From positions 1-12,922 of the forward strand of contig UQFW01000041.1 of NCBI GenBank assembly GCA_900540405.1: a stretch of DNA of 12,922 bases. The letters are read 5' to 3'. Positions within the stretch are counted from its first letter, which is position 1, and every line of letters begins with the position of its first letter. The translations under genes were made by a program, and so were the position numbers. Below, one piece after another: positions 1 through 7,503 of this stretch. The stretch is from Candidatus Avelusimicrobium faecicola (GTDB lineage: Bacteria > Elusimicrobiota > Elusimicrobia > Elusimicrobiales > Elusimicrobiaceae). Under the pieces are notes generated by a model that did no database searches, had not been told where the DNA came from, and saw only the letters and a list, made by a program, of their open reading frames with translations.

Positions 1-1314
1 GGCTTCCGGTTCGTGTTTATATTTGAAGATAAAGGCAAACAGCACCATTACCACCAACGCAAAGCCGGAGAAAATAAACCACGAGCAAGACCACCCTTTT
101 TCAATCAGGGCAGAAAAATCCGCCGGGTAGGTGGCCCCTTGCGCCAACGCACCGTATTGGGCCGCATAATCGGCAATATGCACGTTGACCAGTTTGTTAA
201 TGACCCATTGGGCACCCAATGTACCAATCATGGCCCCAAAGCCGTTGGTCATCAACATAAACACGCCCTGCGCGCTGGAGCGGATAGACGCCTCGGTTTC
301 TTTATCCACATACAAGGAGCCGGACACGTTAAAGAAGTCAAACGCCACCCCGTACACAATCATAGAAACAATGAGTAACGCAATCCCCACACCCGTAGAG
401 GGGTTGCCCAGGCCAAACAGTCCAAAGCGCAATACCCACGCGCCCATGCTGATAAGCATTACCTTTTTAATACCAAAGCGTTTTAAGGCAAAGGGAATCA
501 GCAAAATACACAAGGTTTCGGATACTTGGGAAAGCGAAATCAGCGCGTTGGCGTTATTGGCCCCCCAAGAGCCGGAAAAACCGTCCAACATGTTAAATCC
601 GTTAATAAACGGGTTGGCATAGGCGTTGGTAATCTGCAAGGACATCCCAAGCAGCATAGAGAAAATGAAAAACACCGCCATTTTCTTTTCTTTGAACAAG
701 GCAAACGCTTTTAAGCCCAGCGCTTCCGCCAAGGATTTGGCTTTTTCCGCGCAGGTGGGGCAAAGCGGCAGGGTAAAGCAGTATACGGATAAAATAAGCC
801 CTAAAATAGCGGAGAAATTCCACTGCATATAGGTATTTTGGAAACCCGTAAAGTTGGAGGTCAACATGGCGCAAATAAAACCCACCGTACCGAACACGCG
901 GATAGGAGGGAATGCCGACACCGTATCCACCCCGTTCTGGCGCAAAACCGAGTACGCCACCGAGTTGGAAAGCGCAATCGTGGGCATATAAAACGCCACG
1001 CTAAGCGTATAAAAAGTATATACCGGGGCAAACGCTACCTGCGGTTGGGCGCCCATATAAGCGGCCGCACCCAAAAACACGGCGGCTAAAAAGTGGCAAA
1101 TCCCCAGCAGTTTTTCGGCGGCAATCCACCGGTCCGCCACAATGCCGATAACAGCCGGCATAAACAGGGAAACAAACCCCTGCGTAGCGAAGAACAGACC
1201 AATATTCTCCGCCAGCCCCACGTTTGCCAAAAAAGCGCCCATAGAAGTCAAATAAGCGCCCCAGACGGCATACTGGAGAAAGTTCATAACAGTAAGACGT
1301 GTTTTGATGTACAT
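1..1314 (-). CDS. nupG: NupG-family nucleoside:H+ symporter (MFS), 3' end cut by window edge
   Basis: Reading from the ATG at 1314 down to position 1 gives 438 codons with no stop, so the C-terminus lies outside the window. The protein is a 12-helix major facilitator of the nucleoside:H+ symporter family, which imports nucleosides across the inner membrane with protons. From memory of E. coli NupG (418 aa), it matches along its whole length: an N-terminus of the same register (FLQYAVWGAY against FLQFCLWGSW), FMPAVIGIVADRW, FPPIRVFGTVGFI, FFIFSMLLG...LQITN, and SMIVYGVAFDFFNVSGS, ending FKYKHEP, so only a few residues should be missing. The start is chosen because it aligns with the NupG N-terminus; the only SD-like sequence is GAAAGAG just upstream, and an in-frame stop at 1369-1371 limits extension. 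It is transcribed away from yajQ. NupG and XapB cannot be told apart here, and substrate range is inferred from family. Confidence 0.9.
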   Translation of the reverse strand, partial: MYIKTRLTVMNFLQYAVWGAYLTSMGAFLANVGLAENIGLFFATQGFVSLFMPAVIGIVADRWIAAEKLLGICHFLAAVFLGAAAYMGAQPQVAFAPVYTFYTLSVAFYMPTIALSNSVAYSVLRQNGVDTVSAFPPIRVFGTVGFICAMLTSNFTGFQNTYMQWNFSAILGLILSVYCFTLPLCPTCAEKAKSLAEALGLKAFALFKEKKMAVFFIFSMLLGMSLQITNAYANPFINGFNMLDGFSGSWGANNANALISLSQVSETLCILLIPFALKRFGIKKVMLISMGAWVLRFGLFGLGNPSTGVGIALLIVSMIVYGVAFDFFNVSGSLYVDKETEASIRSSAQGVFMLMTNGFGAMIGTLGAQWVINKLVNVHIADYAAQYGALAQGATYPADFSALIEKGWSCSWFIFSGFALVVMVLFAFIFKYKHEPEA

Positions 1315-1476
1315 AAGGCTCTTTCGCGTGTGTAGGGTGCCTGTAGGGCCCCACAGCGAAACCTCCGTTTAGATAAGTTTTACGAATATTTTGTACGGCG
1401 GTGCTTCCCTTGTATTGTACAAAAAAATATATAATATAGGAACAAAAAAACGCAGAACGCAAGGAGAACGCTTTTT
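1315..1476. promoter_or_regulatory. divergent promoter region between nupG and yajQ
   Basis: This 162-base AT-rich gap separates two divergently transcribed genes. For yajQ, a TATAAT-like box lies at 1430-1435 in a run of A/T; a TTGTAT at 1410-1415 is 14 bases from it, or 16 from the overlapping TAATAT at 1432-1437, so the exact promoter is uncertain. A 5-bp inverted repeat, TTGTA-ttg-TACAA, occupies 1410-1422 and could be an operator. On the nupG side the leader carries CCCTACA twice (complement of 1331-1337 and 1342-1348). I see no riboswitch. yajQ has a good SD, AAGGAGAA, at 1461-1468. Confidence 0.45.
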
Positions 1477-1971
1477 ATGGCAGATTATAGCTTTGATATT
1501 GTTTCTAAAGTAGACCTAAACGTAATTTCGGAAGCCGTTTCCGCGGCGAATAAAGAAATTACCAACCGCTACGATTTTAAGGGTACCCATTCCACCATTG
1601 AATTAAACCAAAAGGATAACGAACTCCACCTGGGCTCCAGTGACGAATACAAGGTAAACACCCTGCGTGATATTATTTTTACCCGCATTGCCAAACGCGG
1701 TATTCCGCTTAAAAATATGCAGCCCCAAAAAATTGAATCCGCCTTGGGCGGCAACGCTAAACAAACCGTTAAAATCCAGCAAGGCATTCCGACGGATAAA
1801 GCCAAAGAAATTTCCCGCGCTATTAAAGACGCCAAATTAAAAGTGTCCGCCTCTATCCAAGGGGACCAGTTGCGCGTGTCGTCCAAATCCAAAGATGAAT
1901 TGCAAGCCACCATGGCTTTACTTAAAAATGGGGATTTTGGCGTAGAATTGCAATTTACCAACTACCGCTAG
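1477..1971 (+). CDS. yajQ: YajQ family nucleotide-binding protein (UPF0234)
   Basis: The 164-residue product matches the full length of E. coli YajQ (163 aa), including the N-terminal SFDIVSKVDLN, the YDFKGT strand (RFDFRNV in E. coli), the central KRGIP segment and the C-terminal KLKVSASIQGDQLRVS stretch. The fold is two ferredoxin-like domains. Members bind nucleic acids or nucleotides, and in Xanthomonas a YajQ homologue binds cyclic di-GMP and acts with a transcription factor; whether this copy does so cannot be told from sequence. It is cytoplasmic, with no signal peptide. The ATG has an SD (AAGGAGAA) eight bases upstream. The TPR gene begins eight bases after its stop, and that gene's SD overlaps the yajQ stop codon, so the two are almost certainly cotranscribed. 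Confidence 0.93.
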   Translation: MADYSFDIVSKVDLNVISEAVSAANKEITNRYDFKGTHSTIELNQKDNELHLGSSDEYKVNTLRDIIFTRIAKRGIPLKNMQPQKIESALGGNAKQTVKIQQGIPTDKAKEISRAIKDAKLKVSASIQGDQLRVSSKSKDELQATMALLKNGDFGVELQFTNYR

Positions 1972-1979
1972 GAGAAGTT

Positions 1980-3230
1980 ATGCAAAAAATTTTATTCAGT
2001 GTTTTACTGTTGGCTTTGGCCGTCAGCGCCGGGGCTAAAGAAGCGGAAGACGCGCTCCGGTTTTACCAGGCGCAAGCCCGCTTAACTTCCGATAACCGCC
2101 GCCAAGACCGCGCCTACGCGGCGGCATTGGCCGATGCGCTTACCGTCTGGCAAAAACGCTTTGCCAAGGAGCCGCAAGCCAAAGAGGCGCTCCTCTTGCA
2201 GGCCGATTTATTCGCCCGCGCAACGGAGTATCCGCAAGCCTTGTCTACCCTGGTTAAAGCGCATTATTTATTCCCGGCCGCCAACGATTCCGCCCTGTTA
2301 AGTACGCGGGTGGAAAGCGTGATGAACGAACTGGACAAAACCCAAAAAGGCCAAGCCTTAAAATTGCTCGCGGCCGATACCGCTAGTTATAAAGAGCAAC
2401 AAAAGCGGGAAGCCTTTTTGCGGGCGCTTTACAGCATTAAAACGCCGGATTTATACGCGGCTACCGTGGAAGAATTTGAAAATTTCCTGGCCGAAGAACC
2501 CGAATACGCCCAAAATGACAAACTGGAAATTTTACTGGGGGATTTGCACCGCCGCAACGCCAACCCGTTAGCGGCCGCCGCCCAGTACAAAAAAGTAGCC
2601 GCCTTGTACCCCAAAACGGAGTTCCGCGCGGCCAGCTTGCGCATGGCGGCAGATGTGTACGCGGACGACTTAAAAGACACGCAAACCGCTACGGCTATGT
2701 ATAACGAAGTTCTCAAACGCTACCCGGACTCCGTGGAAGTAGGCGTTGTGTATAAACATTTAGGCATTATGGAAGAAAACAACAAGCATTTTGATAATGC
2801 TATTGCCTACTACAATAAAGCCATTGAACATTTGGCCGGCCAACCGGCCGCCTATGGGGCCATGCAAGGCAAAGCGGACGTGTACGCCAAAATGAAAGAT
2901 TACCAAAGCTCCTACACCATGCTTTTGCAAACGGCCGAAACATTTAAGGCGGACGAAAGCAAATACGTTGCCACCATGTTAAAAGCCGCCAACGTGGCCG
3001 ACCGCCGCTTAAAAGACCGGAGCCAAAAATCCGTCACGCTGGAAAAAATCCTGCTGGCTTATCCGCAGAACCAACGCGCGCCGGAAATTATGTTTGAACT
3101 GGGCTACTGCTACGAAAAACAAGGCAAAAACCCGCAAGCGGCCGCTATGTATAAAAAGCTGATTATTTCCAACCCGACGGACGCTTACGCAGGAAAGGCC
3201 CAAAGCCGTTTAGACCGTTTGGAAAAATAA
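1980..3230 (+). CDS. secreted TPR-repeat protein
   Basis: This 416-residue protein starts with a clear Sec signal peptide (residues 1-19: a Lys at position 3, a Leu/Ala-rich core, and AGA before KEAED), so it should be exported to the periplasm or cell surface. There is no cysteine for lipidation near the cut site. The rest is helical with TPR-like units, clearest at about 180-250 (QYKKVAALYPKTEF, MYNEVLKRYPDS), 255-285 (YYNKAIEHLAG) and 365-405 (ELGYCYEKQGKNPQAAAMYK). The last part resembles the C-terminal TPRs of CpoB/YbgF and BamD-type envelope proteins, but no Tol-Pal or BAM gene is nearby, so I give no symbol. TPRs normally act as protein-binding scaffolds. The SD (AGGAGAAG) overlaps the yajQ stop. 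Its function is unknown beyond envelope scaffolding, which is inferred. Confidence 0.82.
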   Translation: MQKILFSVLLLALAVSAGAKEAEDALRFYQAQARLTSDNRRQDRAYAAALADALTVWQKRFAKEPQAKEALLLQADLFARATEYPQALSTLVKAHYLFPAANDSALLSTRVESVMNELDKTQKGQALKLLAADTASYKEQQKREAFLRALYSIKTPDLYAATVEEFENFLAEEPEYAQNDKLEILLGDLHRRNANPLAAAAQYKKVAALYPKTEFRAASLRMAADVYADDLKDTQTATAMYNEVLKRYPDSVEVGVVYKHLGIMEENNKHFDNAIAYYNKAIEHLAGQPAAYGAMQGKADVYAKMKDYQSSYTMLLQTAETFKADESKYVATMLKAANVADRRLKDRSQKSVTLEKILLAYPQNQRAPEIMFELGYCYEKQGKNPQAAAMYKKLIISNPTDAYAGKAQSRLDRLEK

Positions 3231-3254
3231 GCCGTTTTAAGCACCCGCTTAAAC

Positions 3255-3289
3255 AAAAAGGCTCCCCGCACAACGCGGGGAGCTTTTTT
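3255..3289. terminator. intrinsic terminator, probably bidirectional, between convergent genes
   Basis: The arms GCTCCCCGC (3261-3269) and GCGGGGAGC (3275-3283) pair perfectly around the 5-base loop ACAAC. The stem is flanked by AAAAAG on the left and CTTTTTT on the right, giving a U-tract on both strands. It lies between the TPR gene stop (3230) and the stop of the oppositely oriented cyuA-like gene (3315), so it can end transcription from both sides. Confidence 0.92.
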
Positions 3290-3314
3290 ATCTGTCCGAT
3301 TGACTAAAACCGTA

Positions 3315-4601
3315 TTACCGGCAAGATTTTTCCTGCATAATATGCACAATCATCGGGTCTACCTTGCTCATGCCTTCGCTGGAAATGTTGCCCAAGTTTT
3401 GGATAGTTTCCTCGGCCGTGCGGCCCACAAAACCTTCCACTTCCGTAATGCCGTAATCGTGAATGGCCATATAAGCGGAGCGGATGGCGGAATCGGTAGA
3501 GCTGACCACTTTTAAGGCGCAACCGCTTTTGGCACCGTCGCACAGCATGCCGCCAATATCGCTGATGATGTTATTAATGGCCAGCGTAATCGCCGGGATA
3601 TTTGCCCCGCGCTGTTGGTATACAATCGCCGCCGTGGCCCCTACGCCCGCCGCAATCGCACAGCCGCAAATGGGGGCCAGTTCCCCGGTGAACACTTTTA
3701 CATAACCGTTTAACAGGTGGGAAAGCGCAATACTATGTAAAATGGTGTTTTCGTCTACGCCCATTTCTTTACCCACTTTCCAAGGGACTAAAATGGTCAC
3801 TACCCCTTGGTTGCCGGATTCGCCGCTGCTCATAACGGGCACGGCGCGGCCGTCCATGCGGGCATCGGCCGCACAGGCCGTTAAAATTTTGGTGGACGAA
3901 ATTAAATCCATTTGCAAAAGGCCCTTGCGCACCAATTCTTTAATGTAAAAACCCACTTTTTGCAAAGCCTGGCCCATTTCGGCCGCTTTCAGGTTCATTT
4001 CTACCCCTTTTTTCAGGTAGGCCAAATCTTGCGCGTCGGCGGCTTGGGCGGCGGCCAGTAAATCCTGCAAAGTAGCCGCTTTTAACGCCTGCTTAAACTG
4101 GGCCGGCTGAACCCCACACGCGGTTTGTTGCTTTTCCGTCAGTATGGTTCCGTTTTTGGAAAGGTGGGTCACTTCCGTATGACTGCCGGAAATCACACAC
4201 CGCGCTTGGGCGCCGTTCTCCCCGGTGAGCAAACACTCCACCCAAAAGCCTTGCACGCCGCGGGCCACTTCCGCCGACACCCGGCGCTCTTTTACCATTT
4301 CTTTGGCGCGGCGCAAAATGTCCGCGTCAGCACCACTCAACACTTGCATATTCAGCTCCGGCTTGGCAATCAGTAAACCCATAGCCCCGGCCAACAGGTT
4401 GCCTTTTTCGCCGTCTGTATTGGGGATACGCACCCCCATACCGTTTTTATAGGTGCCGGCATCCAACTTAAATACGGCGTTTTGCGGTTTTTCGCCCAAG
4501 GCTTTGGCGGCATAGGCCGCACAGAGCGCCACCGATACCGGCTCCGTACAACCCATGGCCGGATATACTTGATGTTTTAATACTTCTTTTAATAGATTCA
4601 T
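3315..4601 (-). CDS. CyuA/UPF0597-type Fe-S L-cysteine desulfidase / serine dehydratase-like protein
   Basis: The 428-residue product belongs to the family of E. coli YhaM (CyuA) and archaeal L-cysteine desulfidase, related to the alpha domain of iron-sulfur L-serine dehydratases. The enzyme releases sulfide, ammonia and pyruvate from L-cysteine using a [4Fe-4S] cluster. Family signatures are present: AMGCTEP (Cys18), the SGNQG glycine motif (261-266), LAPICGCA (Cys312, Cys314) and GMLCDGAKSGC (Cys354, Cys361). Cys18, one of the 312/314 pair and Cys354 are the likely cluster ligands by analogy with the archaeal enzyme. No signal peptide is seen, so it is cytosolic. Its ATG overlaps the radC stop in TAATG, pointing to translational coupling. 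Cysteine is the better-supported substrate in this subfamily, but serine or another amino acid is possible, so I leave the symbol blank. Confidence 0.85.
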   Translation of the reverse strand: MNLLKEVLKHQVYPAMGCTEPVSVALCAAYAAKALGEKPQNAVFKLDAGTYKNGMGVRIPNTDGEKGNLLAGAMGLLIAKPELNMQVLSGADADILRRAKEMVKERRVSAEVARGVQGFWVECLLTGENGAQARCVISGSHTEVTHLSKNGTILTEKQQTACGVQPAQFKQALKAATLQDLLAAAQAADAQDLAYLKKGVEMNLKAAEMGQALQKVGFYIKELVRKGLLQMDLISSTKILTACAADARMDGRAVPVMSSGESGNQGVVTILVPWKVGKEMGVDENTILHSIALSHLLNGYVKVFTGELAPICGCAIAAGVGATAAIVYQQRGANIPAITLAINNIISDIGGMLCDGAKSGCALKVVSSTDSAIRSAYMAIHDYGITEVEGFVGRTAEETIQNLGNISSEGMSKVDPMIVHIMQEKSCR

Positions 4602-5284
4602 TATATTTTCCCGTTCGCTTTTAAGCTGTAATAAGCCTGTCTGCCTACAATAATATGGTCGTATACACTAATGCCCAACAGGCGCGCCGCCTCTACTACT
4701 TCCTGCGTGAGCAAGATGTCCTCCAAAGACGGCGTGACATCCCCGGACGGATGATTATGCACCAAAATAACCGCCGAGGCTTTAGCGGCTAAAGTACATT
4801 CCACAATTTTGCGCGGGCTGATACTTACGCGGTCTATCAGCCCCAGGGCTACCGTTTCCGCGCGGATAACCGTATTACGCACGGACAAATAAATCAGCTC
4901 CAAACATTCCTCGCTCCGCCCGGCCAAAGAGGCTTTGCAATACTTTACCACCTGCTCCGGGGAACGGATAATTGCGCTCTGGCGCAGTTCCTCTAAAGAA
5001 TACCGCGTAAACAGGGCCCGCACCAGTTTTAAGAAAGAGGCCGTGCCCTTGCCCACCCCTTTCACAGCCGCCAAATCGGCGGGGTCTGCATCCAATACTT
5101 CCCCCAAAGAGCCGAACTGCTTAATCAGCGCCCAGGCCAGCGGTTTGGTATCCCGCCGGGCGATGGCATACGTCAGTAGCAGTTCCAATACTTCATGGTC
5201 CGCCAGCGGCGCTAATCCGCTCGCGGCAAATTTGGCACGGATACGTTCCCGGTGCCCCAAATAGGAAGGTTTGTCTGTTGGCAT
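4601..5284 (-). CDS. radC: RadC family JAB/MPN metalloprotease-like protein
   Basis: The 227-residue product has the RadC layout: an N-terminal helical segment (HRERIRAKFAASGLAPLADH), a helix-hairpin-helix at about 65-85 (AVKGVGKGTA), and a JAB domain with the complete metal motif H176-N-H178-P-S-G-D, Ser186 and Asp189 (HxHx7SxxD). RadC proteins are predicted zinc hydrolases; a DNA-repair role was once proposed and later withdrawn for E. coli, so activity and target are unknown. The start at MPTDKPSYLG is chosen because the same frame stays open far upstream but there runs antisense to lpd, and because family members begin near the HRxR motif. The SD is weak (ACAGAGAT). A likely -10 box, TATAAT on the minus strand, covers 5301-5306. 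The stop overlaps the next gene's ATG by one base. Confidence 0.9.
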   Translation of the reverse strand: MPTDKPSYLGHRERIRAKFAASGLAPLADHEVLELLLTYAIARRDTKPLAWALIKQFGSLGEVLDADPADLAAVKGVGKGTASFLKLVRALFTRYSLEELRQSAIIRSPEQVVKYCKASLAGRSEECLELIYLSVRNTVIRAETVALGLIDRVSISPRKIVECTLAAKASAVILVHNHPSGDVTPSLEDILLTQEVVEAARLLGISVYDHIIVGRQAYYSLKANGKI

Positions 5285-5372
5285 AATATCTCTGTTTTTT
5301 ATTATACCGTTTTTAATGCTACAATAGGTATAATTCCGCCCGATAAATCCGGCGGATAAAGGGGGTAGTGTT
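5285..5372. promoter_or_regulatory. divergent radC/lpd promoter region with mirror-image -10 boxes
   Basis: In this 88-base gap ATTATACC (5301-5308) and GGTATAAT (5327-5334) form a perfect 8-bp inverted repeat separated by 18 bases. Each half contains TATAAT reading outwards, on the minus strand for radC and on the plus strand for lpd, so the -35 areas would overlap between them; neither -35 is close to consensus. In the lpd leader, TCCGCC (5335-5340) and GGCGGA (5351-5356) can form a small hairpin. The lpd SD is a G-rich GGGGGT at 5361-5366. Confidence 0.55.
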
Positions 5373-6743
5373 ATGGTTAAAAAAATTGCAGTTATCGGGG
5401 GAGGCCCCGGCGGATACCCGGCGGCGTTAAAAGCGGCCGCACTGGGTGCGGAAGTGACCCTGATTGAAAAAAACAAATTAGGCGGGGTCTGCTTAAATTG
5501 CGGATGTATTCCGTCTAAATCTTTATTAGATGCGGCCCACCGTTTTGAAACGGCCCGCCGCCTGCCGGCCTTGTGCGAAGACGGCGCCCAAACGGACGCG
5601 CAAAACTTAACCGGCAAATTATCTTGGGCCAAAATACAGGCCCGCCAACGCGCCGCCACCCAAAAATTAGTACAGGGGATTGCCGGCTTATTAAAAATGC
5701 GCAAAGTGCGCGTGCTGACGGGGGAGGCTTCCTTTGAAGATGAACACCGCCTGACGGTAAAAACGGCTGACGGCACGGAAGAAGTGCCCTTTGATGCGTG
5801 CATTATTGCCACCGGCTCCCAAGCGTTTTTCCCGCCTCCTTTTGATACAGCCAAGGCGTTTTTGCTGGATAATTCCACCATTTTTGATATTCCCCGCCTG
5901 CCCAAAACGCTTACCATTATCGGGGGAGGCGTTATCGGTTGCGAAATGGCCGAACTCATGAACGGCTTTGGGGTGGCGGTCAATATCGTGGAAATGCAAC
6001 CCCGCTTGTTGCCGCCCCTGGATGAAGGCGTGGCGCGCGTTCTTACGCAAAGTTTTACCAAACGCGGCATTAAACTGTTTACCGGGCAAACCGCTACCCG
6101 TGTAGCGCAGGAAAACGGAGTGAAGCGCCTGACCCTGGCGGACGGCACCGTACTGGAAAGTGAAGAAATTTTAGCCGCTATCGGCCGGACGGTGGATTTA
6201 ACCGGGCTAGGACTGGAAAAGCTGAATATCCCGTGGACGCGCAAAGGCGTGCAGGTTAATCCCCAAACCTTACAATTAAAGGATAACATTTACGCGGTGG
6301 GTGACGTAAACGGGCTTTGCCTGCTGGCGCACGCCGCCACCCGCCAAGGGGAAGTAGCCGCCGCCAACGCCTGCGGGCAAACGGCCGTATATCATAATGA
6401 GCTTGTCCCCTCCGCCATTTACACCCGGCCGGAAATTGCCTGCGTGGGGCTCACCAAACAGCAGGCGGCCGCACAGGGCATAGAAGTAAAAGCCCAGCGG
6501 GCCTTTTTACTGGCTTGCGGGCGGGCCCAGACGCAGGACGAAACGGAAGGCTATTTTGAGCTGTTGTCCGACAAACAAACCGGCCGCTTATTGGGGGCCA
6601 ATTTGTGCGGGGCCAACGCGACGGAAATTATCCATATTATTGCCGCCCTGCTAACGGCCGGGCTAAGTGTAGAAACGGCGCGCGAAATTATTTTCGCACA
6701 CCCCACCGTAAGTGAACTTTTGGGGGAAGCGCTGTGGAAATAA
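5373..6743 (+). CDS. lpd: dihydrolipoyl dehydrogenase (E3)
   Basis: This 456-residue flavoprotein reoxidises dihydrolipoyl groups with NAD+, serving 2-oxoacid dehydrogenase complexes or the glycine cleavage system. Visible are the N-terminal FAD motif GGGPGG (9-14), the redox disulfide Cys40/Cys45 in GGVCLNCGCIPSK, the second FAD contact ATGS (146-149), the NAD motif GGGVIGCEMAE (184-194), the second FAD motif YAVGDVNG (307-314), and the C-terminal HPTVSE with His443 and Glu448 as the catalytic dyad. It is slightly shorter than the usual 460-475 residues, but no domain is missing. An additional cysteine (Cys43) sits between the redox pair. Its end overlaps the next gene by 10 bases. No E1, E2 or gcv genes lie in the window, so its partner complex is unknown; proximity to buk and ptb recalls lpdV of Bacillus bkd operons. 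Confidence 0.93.
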   Translation: MVKKIAVIGGGPGGYPAALKAAALGAEVTLIEKNKLGGVCLNCGCIPSKSLLDAAHRFETARRLPALCEDGAQTDAQNLTGKLSWAKIQARQRAATQKLVQGIAGLLKMRKVRVLTGEASFEDEHRLTVKTADGTEEVPFDACIIATGSQAFFPPPFDTAKAFLLDNSTIFDIPRLPKTLTIIGGGVIGCEMAELMNGFGVAVNIVEMQPRLLPPLDEGVARVLTQSFTKRGIKLFTGQTATRVAQENGVKRLTLADGTVLESEEILAAIGRTVDLTGLGLEKLNIPWTRKGVQVNPQTLQLKDNIYAVGDVNGLCLLAHAATRQGEVAAANACGQTAVYHNELVPSAIYTRPEIACVGLTKQQAAAQGIEVKAQRAFLLACGRAQTQDETEGYFELLSDKQTGRLLGANLCGANATEIIHIIAALLTAGLSVETAREIIFAHPTVSELLGEALWK

Positions 6744-7447
6744 ACCCGTTTGTTATTGTACTCGTCCGCCCGCGGGACCCGAATAACATCGGGGCCTGCG
6801 CGCGGGCCATGGGCAACTTTGGCTTTAGCCAACTGCGCGTGGTGGACCCGTTCCCCCCGGTCTGGCGCGAAGCCGTCAGCGCGGTGGGCGCGCACGACAT
6901 TTTACAGCACGCCCAATGCGTGGATACTTTAGACGAAGCCCTGCAAGATGTGGAATTTTCGTTAGCCTCCACCGCATTAAGAAACCGCGTGATTGAGCAA
7001 GAAATTATTTTCCTGCCGCAAATGGATTCTTTTTTACAACGCGCGCCCGGGCGGCGCACGGCACTCGTCTTCGGCAACGAAAAATCCGGCCTGTCCGGCG
7101 AAGATATTGCGCGGTGCAACGCGGTGCTGAACATCCCCACCACCGCTAAACAGCCGTCTATTAATTTAGCGCAAGCGGTGCTTTTGGTGTGTTATGAAAT
7201 TGCCAAATGCCACGGCTTACGCCCGTTGCGGGCCGCCAAAACCGGGGTTTATCCCACCGATGCCCAGCGCGAAGTAGCCGTTCAAACATTAGATGAGCTG
7301 TTTACGGCCAGTGGCTTAAAAGCCGATTGGCCCGCCTTGCACCGTCAGGCGCTGGTGCGGCAGGTTTTATCGCGCCAAAATCTAGACCGCAGCGCGTTGT
7401 TTTTATTAAAAAACCTGGCAGAAAAATTAAAACAGCGTTTGCACTAA
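6734..7447 (+). CDS. trmJ: TrmJ-like tRNA 2'-O-methyltransferase (SPOUT/SpoU family)
   Basis: The 237-residue product has the three SpoU motifs: N18-x-G-x-x-AR (NIGACARAMGNFGF), LVFGNEKSGLS at 111-121, and IPT...SINLAQAV at 134-148. These build the trefoil-knot SAM site. The start of the chain (VIVLVRPRDPNNIG) and the helical tail of about 70 residues fit TrmJ (246 aa in E. coli), which methylates the ribose of nucleotide 32 in tRNA anticodon loops; another SpoU target cannot be excluded. Translation begins at GTG (6734-6736), inside the last codons of lpd, preceded by GGGGGAA at 6722-6728. The N-terminal family motif begins almost at once, leaving little room for another start. The overlap implies coupling with lpd. 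Confidence 0.85.
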   Translation: MEINPFVIVLVRPRDPNNIGACARAMGNFGFSQLRVVDPFPPVWREAVSAVGAHDILQHAQCVDTLDEALQDVEFSLASTALRNRVIEQEIIFLPQMDSFLQRAPGRRTALVFGNEKSGLSGEDIARCNAVLNIPTTAKQPSINLAQAVLLVCYEIAKCHGLRPLRAAKTGVYPTDAQREVAVQTLDELFTASGLKADWPALHRQALVRQVLSRQNLDRSALFLLKNLAEKLKQRLH

Positions 7448-7465
7448 CCAATCAAGCCAAGGGGA

Positions 7466-7486
7466 TTATATTTTGTTAAAATATAA
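7466..7486. promoter_or_regulatory. perfect AT-rich inverted repeat upstream of butyrate kinase
   Basis: TTATATTTT (7466-7474) and AAAATATAA (7478-7486) are exact inverted copies around the 3-base spacer GTT. The element sits 18 bases before the buk ATG and directly abuts the SD region (AAAGGAG, 7488-7494). It could be an operator, a promoter element or an AT-rich RNA hairpin affecting ribosome access. It is placed at the only gap of any size in the lpd-ptb cluster (56 bases). Confidence 0.45.
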
Positions 7487-7503
7487 GAAAGGAGAAGCCA
7501 CCC

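Noticed and set aside
13..1089. Several plus-strand reading frames in the first kilobase
   Set aside because: They lie antisense to the nucleoside permease, are low-complexity His/Arg/Pro-rich, and lack SDs or family motifs.
1001..1462. Minus-strand reading frame of 153 codons overlapping the nupG start, with a GGAGG near an in-frame GTG (1352-1354)
   Set aside because: It is out of frame with NupG and shows no protein-like composition; the GGAGG is probably coincidental in the leader.
5285..6289. Upstream extension of radC to a 562-codon minus-strand reading frame
   Set aside because: The added 335 codons run antisense to lpd, have no RadC similarity, and arise from the open antisense frame of a GC-biased gene. 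The RadC domain begins right after MPTDKP.
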